Origin: Methyloprofundus sp.
GTDB lineage: Bacteria; Pseudomonadota; Gammaproteobacteria; Methylococcales; Methylomonadaceae
Reading direction: 5' to 3'
Length of the DNA: 15,642 nucleotides
Assembly (NCBI GenBank): GCA_030636485.1
Contig: DAOVWV010000002.1
Coordinates: forward strand, 1-15,642
Shown: positions 1 to 7,396 of the stretch, one piece after another
Layout of the letters: each line of letters starts with the position of its first letter
How positions within the stretch are numbered: the stretch's first letter is position 1
Notes under the pieces: generated by a model
Databases searched by the model: none
Seen by the model: only the letters and a program-made list of their open reading frames with translations
What the model was told of the DNA's origin: nothing
Position numbers and translations under genes: made by a program

Positions 1-1587
1 TAAATCTGGTTCAATATCAACTTGCAAACTAAATTCATCCACTGATTCTTTAGGCGTTTGCATCAGTTGTCCATGATATTCAAATGCCTTTAAATGTGCT
101 GTATTGCAATCATTACAAAAAACTAATTCATAAATAGGTGCACCACAGTCACATACTTCACGCTGTTGGCTATACACCATACCAAAACCCCAATGTCCCT
201 CTAATACAATCCCTGTTTTACAAGCGCAATTTGTATCTACACAACACCATAAACCATTAATCACTTGATGAAATAAATGCCCTCGCACAGGCAAAAAAGG
301 CTTGTCTTTATAGCTGACTGTCCCTGTACAAATATCTAACCATGCTAAAACCTGTTGCTGACTGATTTTAATATCTTGTTCTTTGGGAAATACTGCCTTA
401 CTTAGCTGGCTTAAGCTTTTAGGGATAGCATTATTACAGGTGATTTCTTCACGTATTTTCCGGCTGGTAGGATGATCAGCCAAGGCTCGATAACGGGCTT
501 TTGATATTTGACTATCCGCATCAATGGCGATTAAATCTTCTATTGGTGCACTTTGCTTATAACGATGTTTACGTTTTCCTAATTCGGGAACAATACGCTG
601 TCCACCAATGACCGTTACTTTATCTTTAGCTATCCCTGCTAAATCGGCTAAATAGTTTTGTAATGAGCTGTTATCTTTATCCCCTATGGTTGCTGAGGTT
701 GCGACAAAACGTACATCATCCGAACTCACCCCAAAGCCGTGCATTACTCGTCTTAATAATAAAGACAGTTCTGCCGCCTGTGAGCCAATATAGGTATGCG
801 CTTCATCTAAAATAATCCAGCGTAATTGCCCCTGTGATTTTTCTAAAATAGGCGCATCTACTTGTCTGACCAACATATATTCCAGCATGGTCGAATTAGT
901 GACAAGTAAAGGAGCAGGTTCAGAGCGCAATAACTCTCTGGATAAAATCTCATTAGGTATCCTGGATTGCTCTGAAGCTTTAACAGACTCTTCGGTGTTG
1001 CCATTGTATAAACAAAATCGCACATCCCCTTTAAAAGCACCTGTCCACGCGCGTAAACGGTCACGCTGACTATTAATCAAGGCATTTAGAGGGTAAATAA
1101 ATAAGGCTTGTACGCCAATTAATGGTTGCTGTGTTTGCTGATATTGCAGTACTAAATCATTTAACACAGGCACCATAAAACACTCTGTTTTACCCGAGCC
1201 TGTTCCACTGGTAATAACAATAGACTGAGGCTTGCTATTGGCTAATTTATACCATGCTTCATATTGATGTTTGTAGGGTTTCCAGTCTTTGCCAAATCGG
1301 TAGTCTTTTAAATCCGCAGGTGGCTTATCCATTGCATCCAGCAAAGAACGTGACAGTAAATGACCTGAAACAGCTAAAGCATCCATTGTTTTATCGTATT
1401 CTTCCCAGCCAAAAATCGCCTCAAAAACAGGATCGGCTAAAAAACTGGTTTCACTGCCTGTCGGTTGATTAAATTTATCCGATAAAAATTGCCTTAATTG
1501 TGGGTGACTAATGCCTAAAATACTGAGTGTTGCTTCTGCGGAGCGTTGTGAGAGTTGCTCAATAATCGCTTGGAAATACTTAGACAT
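1..1587 (-). CDS. druE: DEAH-box helicase, DruE-like, N-terminal part (runs off window)
   Basis: The frame is open for 529 codons from the start to the window edge, so the C-terminal part is missing; DruE proteins are usually about 1800-2100 residues. Superfamily 2 helicase motifs are plain: Walker A TSGTGSGKTE (residues 126-135), motif Ia YPLNAL (about 165-170), TNSTMLEYML (230-239), DEAH (261-264) and TSAT (297-300). A PVRGHLFHQ stretch near 433-441 and a cysteine cluster (C448, C449, C454, C456, C479, C481, C491, C494), possibly zinc-binding, follow the first RecA lobe; this layout is seen in DUF1998-type helicases. The ATG at 1587 is preferred over the in-frame ATG at 1593 because AAAGG lies six bases before it but directly abuts the other. 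Inference: ATP-driven translocase of a Druantia type III anti-phage system, acting with the DruH-like protein upstream. The helicase call is near certain; the DruE assignment rests mainly on the neighbour. Confidence 0.85.
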   Translation of the reverse strand, partial: MSKYFQAIIEQLSQRSAEATLSILGISHPQLRQFLSDKFNQPTGSETSFLADPVFEAIFGWEEYDKTMDALAVSGHLLSRSLLDAMDKPPADLKDYRFGKDWKPYKHQYEAWYKLANSKPQSIVITSGTGSGKTECFMVPVLNDLVLQYQQTQQPLIGVQALFIYPLNALINSQRDRLRAWTGAFKGDVRFCLYNGNTEESVKASEQSRIPNEILSRELLRSEPAPLLVTNSTMLEYMLVRQVDAPILEKSQGQLRWIILDEAHTYIGSQAAELSLLLRRVMHGFGVSSDDVRFVATSATIGDKDNSSLQNYLADLAGIAKDKVTVIGGQRIVPELGKRKHRYKQSAPIEDLIAIDADSQISKARYRALADHPTSRKIREEITCNNAIPKSLSQLSKAVFPKEQDIKISQQQVLAWLDICTGTVSYKDKPFLPVRGHLFHQVINGLWCCVDTNCACKTGIVLEGHWGFGMVYSQQREVCDCGAPIYELVFCNDCNTAHLKAFEYHGQLMQTPKESVDEFSLQVDIEPDL

Positions 1588-1591
1588 ACTC

Positions 1592-1605
1592 ATCCTTTTA
1601 TCTAT
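1592..1605 (-). promoter_or_regulatory. Ribosome-binding region of the helicase gene, identical to that of druH
   Basis: The minus strand reads ATAGATAAAAGGAT just before the helicase start. The same 14 bases stand before the DruH-like gene at 5794-5807. The AAAGG core lies six bases from the ATG at 1587, which supports that start codon over the one at 1593. Confidence 0.7.
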
Positions 1606-1620
1606 TCTTTGAGGGTGGCT

Positions 1621-2037
1621 TTAATCAAACCAGTTTTCTAATGATAAATCGTTGAAATTTTGGAAGTCGCGGGTATTGCGGGTGACAAGTACTAAATCAT
1701 TACCTGCGGCAATCGCAGCAATTTGTGAATCAAGAAAAGGAGCTGTTTTTCCTAAGCCTTGCAAACGCGCCATTTCTTCACCATGCCAGATAGCTATACT
1801 ATCGGTATACGACAGTATAGGTAATTGGAAAACAACCTTGTCAATATAATGTAAAATTCGTCTCTGTTTAACTGACTCAGACAGTTGTCGCGCTCCCTTT
1901 ATTAATTCATACACAACAAAAACAGGTATTGCAATTTTATCGTGATAACGTTCAATATTATCTAATACCTTTGAATTAGGCAAGTCTTTTAATGGCTCGG
2001 AAATAACATTAGTATCTAGCAAATAAACTAAGCTCAT
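1621..2037 (-). CDS. vapC: PIN-domain toxin, VapC-like
   Basis: This 138-residue protein has the length and layout of a single-domain PIN ribonuclease. The acidic metal-binding residues are all visible: D8 in LLDTNVISE, E44 in YELIKG, D103 in FLDSQIAAIA and D124 in TRNTRDF. Family knowledge: VapC toxins are Mg2+-dependent endoribonucleases that cleave tRNA or rRNA and are held inactive by a cognate antitoxin. The start codon overlaps the stop of the antitoxin gene by four bases (ATGA), the usual coupled arrangement, with the antitoxin first. The active site looks intact, so the toxin is probably functional. The helicase gene begins 33 bases downstream, so the toxin lies inside what appears to be a Druantia operon. 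PIN assignment is very secure; the RNA target cannot be read from sequence. Confidence 0.95.
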   Translation of the reverse strand: MSLVYLLDTNVISEPLKDLPNSKVLDNIERYHDKIAIPVFVVYELIKGARQLSESVKQRRILHYIDKVVFQLPILSYTDSIAIWHGEEMARLQGLGKTAPFLDSQIAAIAAGNDLVLVTRNTRDFQNFNDLSLENWFD

Positions 2038-2288
2038 AGCTGAAAATCTCGCCCACTTTCTTGTTCCCTATCACGATCAAAAATAGCCGTATCAATGCCT
2101 AATGGGTTACCTTTTACCTCATTAAGAAACTCATGCAGTGCAATAGAAAAAGAAGAGTGATTTTTTAGCTCTGCTTTTTGTAACTTATTTTTTAAAAACA
2201 GACTGAAATCTAATATTTCTTGTTGCTTTTCAATCGGCAAGTTATGTACTGTCGATAATATATTTTCTTCAATTGTACTTATTTGCAT
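2034..2288 (-). CDS. VapB-like antitoxin (DUF2281-like)
   Basis: An 84-residue protein directly upstream of and overlapping the PIN toxin. The N-terminal part (about residues 5-35) contains a LPIEKQQEILDFSLFLK segment resembling DUF2281-type antitoxins, which are typically paired with PIN toxins. The C-terminal half ends in an acidic and arginine-rich tail (FDRDREQESGRDFQL), the kind of segment that wraps around the toxin in related complexes. No ribbon-helix-helix or AbrB fold is obvious to me, so its DNA-binding mode is unknown. Its ATG lies one base after the stop of the DruH-like gene, and the GGAG that would serve as its ribosome-binding site lies inside the end of that gene, so translation is likely coupled to it. 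Role inferred from position and the N-terminal motif. Confidence 0.85.
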   Translation of the reverse strand: MQISTIEENILSTVHNLPIEKQQEILDFSLFLKNKLQKAELKNHSSFSIALHEFLNEVKGNPLGIDTAIFDRDREQESGRDFQL

Positions 2289-2289
2289 T

Positions 2290-5200
2290 TTATGTTTCTC
2301 CCACTTGATTCACTTGCAATAGAATAATTTCATCGTCTATTTGCTGAATTTTAGTCTCATTGATCTTTTTCATATTAACCAATGTCTCACGTAATTGAGT
2401 AATCGTTTCTGGTTGTTGCGATAAATAGGCAAGTGAAAATAAAAAAGCCGTATTAAACCATTCCTCATCAAAGCTTTTAAGCTGCTTTAATTTAAAAATA
2501 TGTACAACATCTGCCGACCACTTTTTAGGGGACTCTGTTAAACAAAAATTGGCTAATACGATTGGTAGCATAAGTGTAGGTAAGTGATGCTCTGATACTT
2601 CACTTATATTCAATAGTTGTTGAGATGACTTGTCCATATCATGCCAGTACCTATTCAGCTCATTTTTCAAAATTGTTAACCACTGATTATCTGCTTGTCG
2701 CCTATCAAGTTCATGTTGGGCTTTATCAAGTGGAGGAATCACACAGATATTTAAAGCATCTGGTATCGTCATTAAGCTTAATTCCTGGTCAGGCACACCC
2801 AATAATGACCATTTTAATGCTCTTTTCACTATTCCCATTGACGCAGGTAAAAAATCCAAGTGGTTAATTCGTGATTCTAACAACTCTTTGACATAGCTGT
2901 CTTCCTCTCCTAATAAATCTTGCAAATAAAGTTGATATTGATTAAATACGATTAGCCAATCGGCTAAAGTAATCAGTTCCCAAAAAACGGGGAGCTCTAT
3001 GCTTAACTTATCAATAAAATTTTGATCCATTTGTAATACTGTTGCTGCCAATGCCTGATGGTTAGCGGTGATTAATGACCAAACATGAAAAGAATTTAGT
3101 GGTAAATGCGTTGTTTCTTGCGTGAGCGTTTTTAAATAAGTCCAGCCACTGTGATTAAAGTCAAAACACATCTGTGCTAATATTTTGTTGATTACTAATG
3201 CTCTTAGCTTAATCGGCTCTATCATCACTGCCGAATGCAATGTTGATATTTCAAGTGGGGTTAAGTTAGGCGTAGTTGCCTCGTTTTCACCTATCCATAG
3301 AATGGGCCTAAAGGATATTTCTGAGCTGGGGCAAGGATAAATTAACCAAGGCTCAGCCACTCGTTTTTCGGGACAAAAAAACCAGCTTCCTACCTGTGTA
3401 TTTTCACTATACTTCTCTTCGAGAACAATATGGCTTTCTTCTGGCTGGGATAAGCGCATGGCTTTTAATTTAACACCAGAAATTTGTGCCTGAGAGCATT
3501 GCGTACTATCGTTATAAGCTAGATCAACACTACCTTCCAGGGTATTTCTATCTAATGACATCTGGTATTGATAAATATTAATCATCATTAAAGGAAACCC
3601 ACCTTGGTAAATAGTCAACTTAATATAACTATCCAGATTATGAGTCACTGATAAAAGTGCTTTAATCCATTCCAGGTAATCAATCATGGCTATTGCAATC
3701 AAAGAGCCTTTATACTTGATATTGTGACGAAAATAGAGATCTTTGAGACTATCAATATGATCATCAACTAACGTTAACTCAATCTGTAGCTCTTTTTCCC
3801 GTGTGGGGTTTTCATTCAATAGATAAAGTCTAAATCCATATAAGTTATCTGCAAATAATGGGTAATTCTCAGGGAGCCGTTGCTCTTCGGGAGAGATCAA
3901 TAACCCACCTTGTGCCGGAAAAGGTATTGTTAATGTTAGCGTGTCTACCAACCCTTTCCAACGCAAGTTTAAACGAACAAATGAAGGAGGAATATCATCA
4001 GCAAATAGCTCAAGCTGAATCGTTTCGCCTATCTTACTAATATTATGCCGAATAGCCGTTTCACAGGTAAGTTCAGCACCTTTCACATGTTCTAGGTAAA
4101 TACTTCCATTAACTGAATTGTTCCTTTGGGGTTTTAAGCGGATTAAGAATTTTTCTGGTAATAAAACACATTTTTTACGAAACTTAATACTGCCATCCCT
4201 TTCCAGATAACGTATTTCATAAATGCCTTGCTCTGTTTTATTTAATGGCTTCCAGGCCTCCGATGAATGAAGTCGCTTTGCAACTAACGCTGTTATAGGA
4301 ATCTCTTGAAGCACATCCGTTTCAGTATTCAGACATTTGAGTTTAGGTAAACCCATATAAAGCGCCTGTGGAAGACTGATAAAGGGTAGTCGCACACCCT
4401 CTAAATAATAATATTCTGCTGAGCGGGCTTGCCCTGTTCTAATCGTATAGGTGGTATCACTGTTAGCTATTAAACAAATAATACCACTGGCTTCAATCAG
4501 TTTTTTTTGTTCTATTATTGTTATAATAGTTTGGTTTTCTGCCTCACACCTCAAGCTTTCAGGATAAAGAATTCTAACTTGCTTTGCGCGCGTTGAAACA
4601 CTGGCTGTACCTTCTAACACCCATTGCTCATCTTGCCAACTAAAGACCCAGGGTACTTCATTATCTAGGTTTTCAGCTCCGATCAAAGGAATTTCTTTAA
4701 TTATCTCCGAAAGATGTTTAAAACGGATCACGTGAGATAAAGTGGCCTTATCAGGTGCAATAGCATACTTTAAGCATGGCATTCTTAAACAGGGGGTGTC
4801 TTTATTTGTTTTTAAAGCATAGCCAAGTGAGGTAATGTGTTTATTATCACAAATGATTTCCACTTCTAATTTTAAAGGAATGCTTTCCTCAGAAATACCT
4901 GAAAAAATGGTTTTTAATGCGATAAAACGCTCAAACTCAAGCATCATTTCTAAATGATATTGATGGCTTAGAAAACGATGAACGGTAAATGCTTTACTTT
5001 TAATATCACGGGCTGCTGCCGCTGTTGTAATCATTTCTGATAACAGCTTAGAGCTTACTTCATTATTTATGGGGAGAGGAAACTGTTCCTGCCAGCCTTG
5101 TACATGCTGGTTAAGGTATTCAATCGGGTTGGTTTTTTCATGGAGTTGATGATTGATTTTAAGATCCACAACCACATCCAGCATTTCACCTAAAATGGAA

Positions 5201-5787
5201 TAAATTTCTTCATTACGGAATGTTTGTGGAAAATAACTTGCATATTCTCCAACAATTTCTGTTGCTGTTACACCACTGGACTTAAACTTTATATATTTAG
5301 GAATCGCTTGCTTAAAAATTCTCCCCAACCAACCGCCATTGGTTCCTGTATTAGTTAATTGTTTTAGAGGCAAGCCACCTTCAATTGCAATACTTCCTAA
5401 ATAACGTCTACGTTCATTAACTAAACGTAAATTCCTGCGCCAATAAGATAGCCCTTTTTCAACTAAAAGATTACGTTGCGAGGTATTTAATTCCCTAACA
5501 TCAGCCCCAAAAGATGCAAAAATATTTCCCCATTTCCAGGAACTCCCATCATATTCACGCCGCCACCATTCTGCTGCATATAATACAAAAGCGGCATCCC
5601 AAAGCTTAAGCCCCTTAAAAATATGTTGCACACCCAAACTAGCAGATAATTTAAGGGTTTGTTTTAAGGATTCAAACTCATCATCTGTAACACGGTATTG
5701 ATATAAAGGTTTCGTCTCTTGGCAAACATCCTCATATGATAAGCCTCTTTTCTCTAAAAATTGTTCTATCCACTGGTTTGCTTGCAT
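2290..5787 (-). CDS. druH: DruH-like protein of the STY4851/ECs_5259 (YjiT) family, Druantia type III
   Basis: A 1165-residue protein with no enzymatic motif, signal peptide or membrane segment that I can recognise. The N-terminal 160 residues are the most family-like: a YRVTDDEFESL stretch (31-41), an aromatic-rich block LWDAAFVLYAAEWWRR (62-77) followed by WKWGNIFASFG, and IEGGLPLKQL then NGGWLGRIF (135-158). These resemble my recollection of the STY4851/YjiT family, whose members sit beside large helicases in defence islands. In the published Druantia type III system (DruH + DruE) DruH has about this length and unknown function. The start at 5787 is supported by AAAGGA seven bases upstream. 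A plausible promoter lies at 5833-5862. It is the first gene of the accessory operon, followed after one base by the antitoxin. Family assignment is from memory of sequence features, without a profile search. Confidence 0.75.
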   Translation of the reverse strand: MQANQWIEQFLEKRGLSYEDVCQETKPLYQYRVTDDEFESLKQTLKLSASLGVQHIFKGLKLWDAAFVLYAAEWWRREYDGSSWKWGNIFASFGADVRELNTSQRNLLVEKGLSYWRRNLRLVNERRRYLGSIAIEGGLPLKQLTNTGTNGGWLGRIFKQAIPKYIKFKSSGVTATEIVGEYASYFPQTFRNEEIYSILGEMLDVVVDLKINHQLHEKTNPIEYLNQHVQGWQEQFPLPINNEVSSKLLSEMITTAAAARDIKSKAFTVHRFLSHQYHLEMMLEFERFIALKTIFSGISEESIPLKLEVEIICDNKHITSLGYALKTNKDTPCLRMPCLKYAIAPDKATLSHVIRFKHLSEIIKEIPLIGAENLDNEVPWVFSWQDEQWVLEGTASVSTRAKQVRILYPESLRCEAENQTIITIIEQKKLIEASGIICLIANSDTTYTIRTGQARSAEYYYLEGVRLPFISLPQALYMGLPKLKCLNTETDVLQEIPITALVAKRLHSSEAWKPLNKTEQGIYEIRYLERDGSIKFRKKCVLLPEKFLIRLKPQRNNSVNGSIYLEHVKGAELTCETAIRHNISKIGETIQLELFADDIPPSFVRLNLRWKGLVDTLTLTIPFPAQGGLLISPEEQRLPENYPLFADNLYGFRLYLLNENPTREKELQIELTLVDDHIDSLKDLYFRHNIKYKGSLIAIAMIDYLEWIKALLSVTHNLDSYIKLTIYQGGFPLMMINIYQYQMSLDRNTLEGSVDLAYNDSTQCSQAQISGVKLKAMRLSQPEESHIVLEEKYSENTQVGSWFFCPEKRVAEPWLIYPCPSSEISFRPILWIGENEATTPNLTPLEISTLHSAVMIEPIKLRALVINKILAQMCFDFNHSGWTYLKTLTQETTHLPLNSFHVWSLITANHQALAATVLQMDQNFIDKLSIELPVFWELITLADWLIVFNQYQLYLQDLLGEEDSYVKELLESRINHLDFLPASMGIVKRALKWSLLGVPDQELSLMTIPDALNICVIPPLDKAQHELDRRQADNQWLTILKNELNRYWHDMDKSSQQLLNISEVSEHHLPTLMLPIVLANFCLTESPKKWSADVVHIFKLKQLKSFDEEWFNTAFLFSLAYLSQQPETITQLRETLVNMKKINETKIQQIDDEIILLQVNQVGET

Positions 5788-5793
5788 ACAATA

Positions 5794-5807
5794 ATCCTTT
5801 TATCTAT
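5794..5807 (-). promoter_or_regulatory. Ribosome-binding region of druH, identical to that of the helicase gene
   Basis: The minus strand reads ATAGATAAAAGGAT, with AGGA seven bases before the DruH-like ATG. The identical 14-mer precedes the helicase at 1592-1605. The two genes of the toxin-antitoxin pair between them do not carry it. Confidence 0.7.
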
Positions 5808-5832
5808 ATACCTTATTATATTTAAGTTTTAC

Positions 5833-5862
5833 ATTATAACTTAGCAGGCTTTTCCTTGTGAG
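5833..5862 (-). promoter_or_regulatory. Candidate sigma-70 promoter of the defence operon
   Basis: On the minus strand a perfect TATAAT (5838-5833) is preceded, after 18 bases, by CTCACA (5862-5857), a 4-of-6 match to TTGACA. Transcription would start about 40 bases before the druH start codon. A second TATAAT at 5820-5815 has no good -35 partner. The stretch lies between the hairpin after pmbA and the first defence gene, where a promoter is expected. Predicted from sequence only. Confidence 0.5.
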
Positions 5863-5879
5863 TCGGCATTGAATAAAAT

Positions 5880-5905
5880 GGGTGGGCAGAAAGGATTGCC
5901 CACCC
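5880..5905 (-). terminator. Hairpin after pmbA, probable terminator and dispersed-repeat-like element
   Basis: GGGTGGGCA (5880-5888) and TGCCCACCC (5897-5905) form a perfect 9-base-pair stem with an 8-base loop. On the minus strand it begins 16 bases past the pmbA stop and is followed by ATTTTATT, a weak U-tract. It would end the pmbA transcript before the druH promoter. The GGGTGGGC stem with flanking CCTAC also resembles a palindrome repeated in several gammaproteobacterial genomes, so it may be a repeat reused as a terminator. Confidence 0.65.
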
Positions 5906-5920
5906 TACCTAGCCGCTACC

Positions 5921-7252
5921 CTACTCCCCCGCAATCGCCATCTCTTCAATCAAGATAGACCCCGAACGAATATTGCCTCGGTAATCAATATCATTACCCA
6001 CCGCCAGAATATGCTGGAACATGTCTTTTAAATTCCCTGCAATGGTAATTTCCTGTACCGGATATTGGACTACACCCTGCTCCACCCAGAAACCGGCTGC
6101 ACCGCGTGAGTAATCTCCAGTGACCGGATTGACACCCTGCCCCATTAACTCAGTGACTAATAGGCCGGTGTCCATGTTCTTAAGCAGTTGCTCAAGATTT
6201 TTGTCGCCTGCACTAATACATAAATTACGTACACCACCAGCATGGCCGGTGGTTTGCATACCCAGTTTACGCGCGGAGTAACTACTCAATAGATAAGTAT
6301 TGAGTATGCCATCGGTGACAATTTTATTCGCTTGGGTTGCTACGCCCTCTGCATCGTAGAGTGCACTGCCGAGTGCGCCTAAAAGATGGGGTTGCTCATA
6401 GAGATTGATAAAATCAGGAAAAACCTGTGTCTCTAGGCTATCTAATAAGAAAGATGATTTACGATATAGACTCCCCCCACTGATGGCTCCAAGAAAAGAA
6501 CCAATAAGACCACTGGCAATTTCAGCGGAATATAAAACCGGGCATTTACGTGAACTTAAACTGCGCGCCCCTAGCCGTTGCACTGTTCTTTGGGCTGCTT
6601 TTTCGCCTATTAACTCAAAACTATCCAGATTTTTCTGGTCACGGGCTACGCTGTACCAATAATCACGTTCCATATCACCATTGCGCTCACCAAGCACTGA
6701 ACAGCTAATTGAATGACGGGTTGATGCATAGCCATGTAAAAACCCCAGGCTATTACCATACACGCGAATACCTGAATAGCTATCGACCGATGCGCCTTCT
6801 GAGTTATTAATATCCGCATGATATTGACGCGCGGTATCTTCGCAGTTTATCGCAAGGTCAATGGCATCATCAGCACTGATGTCCCAGGGATGATATAAAT
6901 CCAGGTCTTTAAATTCTGTGGCAAGTCTGGCTGGATCGGGCAATCCGGCATATTGATCCTCACTGGCATAACGCGCGATACTGCAAGCAGCTGTCACTGT
7001 TTCCTTGATGGACTTGGCGGATAAGTCGGTACTGTTTGCCGAGCCTTTTTTCTGGCCAAAATAGACGCTGACTCCCAAACCTTGAGAGCAGTGGTGTTCT
7101 ATGGTCTCAACATCACCCAAACGAACATTGACGGATAGGCCATTATCGACACTCAGGCCTGCATCTGCATTGCTGGCACCCTGTTTTTTTGCTTCGTCTA
7201 GTAAGTCATTAATAATCGTTTCTAGGCGAATGAGTTCTTGTTCAGTTTGCAT
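5921..7252 (-). CDS. pmbA: PmbA/TldE, non-metal subunit of the TldD/TldE metalloprotease
   Basis: A 443-residue protein, close to the 450 of E. coli PmbA (TldE). It lacks the HExxxH motif, as expected for the E subunit, which pairs with TldD and helps shape the substrate channel. Visible family features are the N-terminal region around GASNADAGLSV (25-35), the glycine-rich SGLIGSFLGAISGGSLY segment in the middle and the C-terminal YSRGAAGFWVEQG with GNLKDM. Family knowledge: the TldD/TldE heterodimer is a cytoplasmic protease that degrades unfolded peptides and cleaves leaders of some modified peptides such as microcin B17; it also affects CcdA stability. It lies downstream of tldD but is separated from it by a 144-base spacer holding a REP-like palindrome, so it may have its own promoter. 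No strong ribosome-binding site precedes the ATG at 7252. It is the last housekeeping gene before the defence module. Confidence 0.97.
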   Translation of the reverse strand: MQTEQELIRLETIINDLLDEAKKQGASNADAGLSVDNGLSVNVRLGDVETIEHHCSQGLGVSVYFGQKKGSANSTDLSAKSIKETVTAACSIARYASEDQYAGLPDPARLATEFKDLDLYHPWDISADDAIDLAINCEDTARQYHADINNSEGASVDSYSGIRVYGNSLGFLHGYASTRHSISCSVLGERNGDMERDYWYSVARDQKNLDSFELIGEKAAQRTVQRLGARSLSSRKCPVLYSAEIASGLIGSFLGAISGGSLYRKSSFLLDSLETQVFPDFINLYEQPHLLGALGSALYDAEGVATQANKIVTDGILNTYLLSSYSARKLGMQTTGHAGGVRNLCISAGDKNLEQLLKNMDTGLLVTELMGQGVNPVTGDYSRGAAGFWVEQGVVQYPVQEITIAGNLKDMFQHILAVGNDIDYRGNIRSGSILIEEMAIAGE

Positions 7253-7340
7253 AAATATTTAATTTTAAAATAGCGGGGGCTTTATGAAATTTGTGTCACA
7301 GGGTACTCGATACATTGACTTCCCCGTCACGAAACGCAGC

Positions 7341-7387
7341 GCGTTCCCGTATGCATTCCCACGCAGAGCGTGGGAACGAGGAACGAG
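7341..7387. repeat. REP-like palindrome with GAACGAG tandem duplication
   Basis: TTCCCACGC (7356-7364) and GCGTGGGAA (7368-7376) form a perfect 9-base-pair stem with a 3-base loop. An upstream CGTTCCC (7342-7348 region) can pair instead with GGGAACG (7372-7378), allowing an alternative fold. It is followed by GAACGAG twice in tandem (7374-7380 and 7381-7387). This type of palindrome is dispersed in many copies in various gammaproteobacteria and cyanobacteria. It fills most of the tldD-pmbA spacer; no U-tract follows on either strand, so a terminator role is unclear. Confidence 0.7.
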
Positions 7388-7396
7388 AAGATAGTG

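Noticed and set aside
858..1069. Short open frames on both strands over the helicase gene.
   Set aside because: They overlap the continuous 529-codon helicase frame with its ordered motifs and have no ribosome-binding site or family features.
1591..1593. Upstream in-frame ATG as the helicase start.
   Set aside because: The AAAGG directly abuts this ATG, leaving no room for initiation, whereas the ATG at 1587 has six-base spacing.
4501..4529. Inverted repeat CTATTAT/ATAATAG beside a run of eight T inside druH, looking like a terminator or slippage site.
   Set aside because: On the coding strand the hairpin is followed by A, not U, so it is not a terminator for druH, and on the plus strand the T-run comes before the stem. 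The A8 run in the mRNA could slip, but the druH frame stays open across it for hundreds of codons, so frameshifting is not required.
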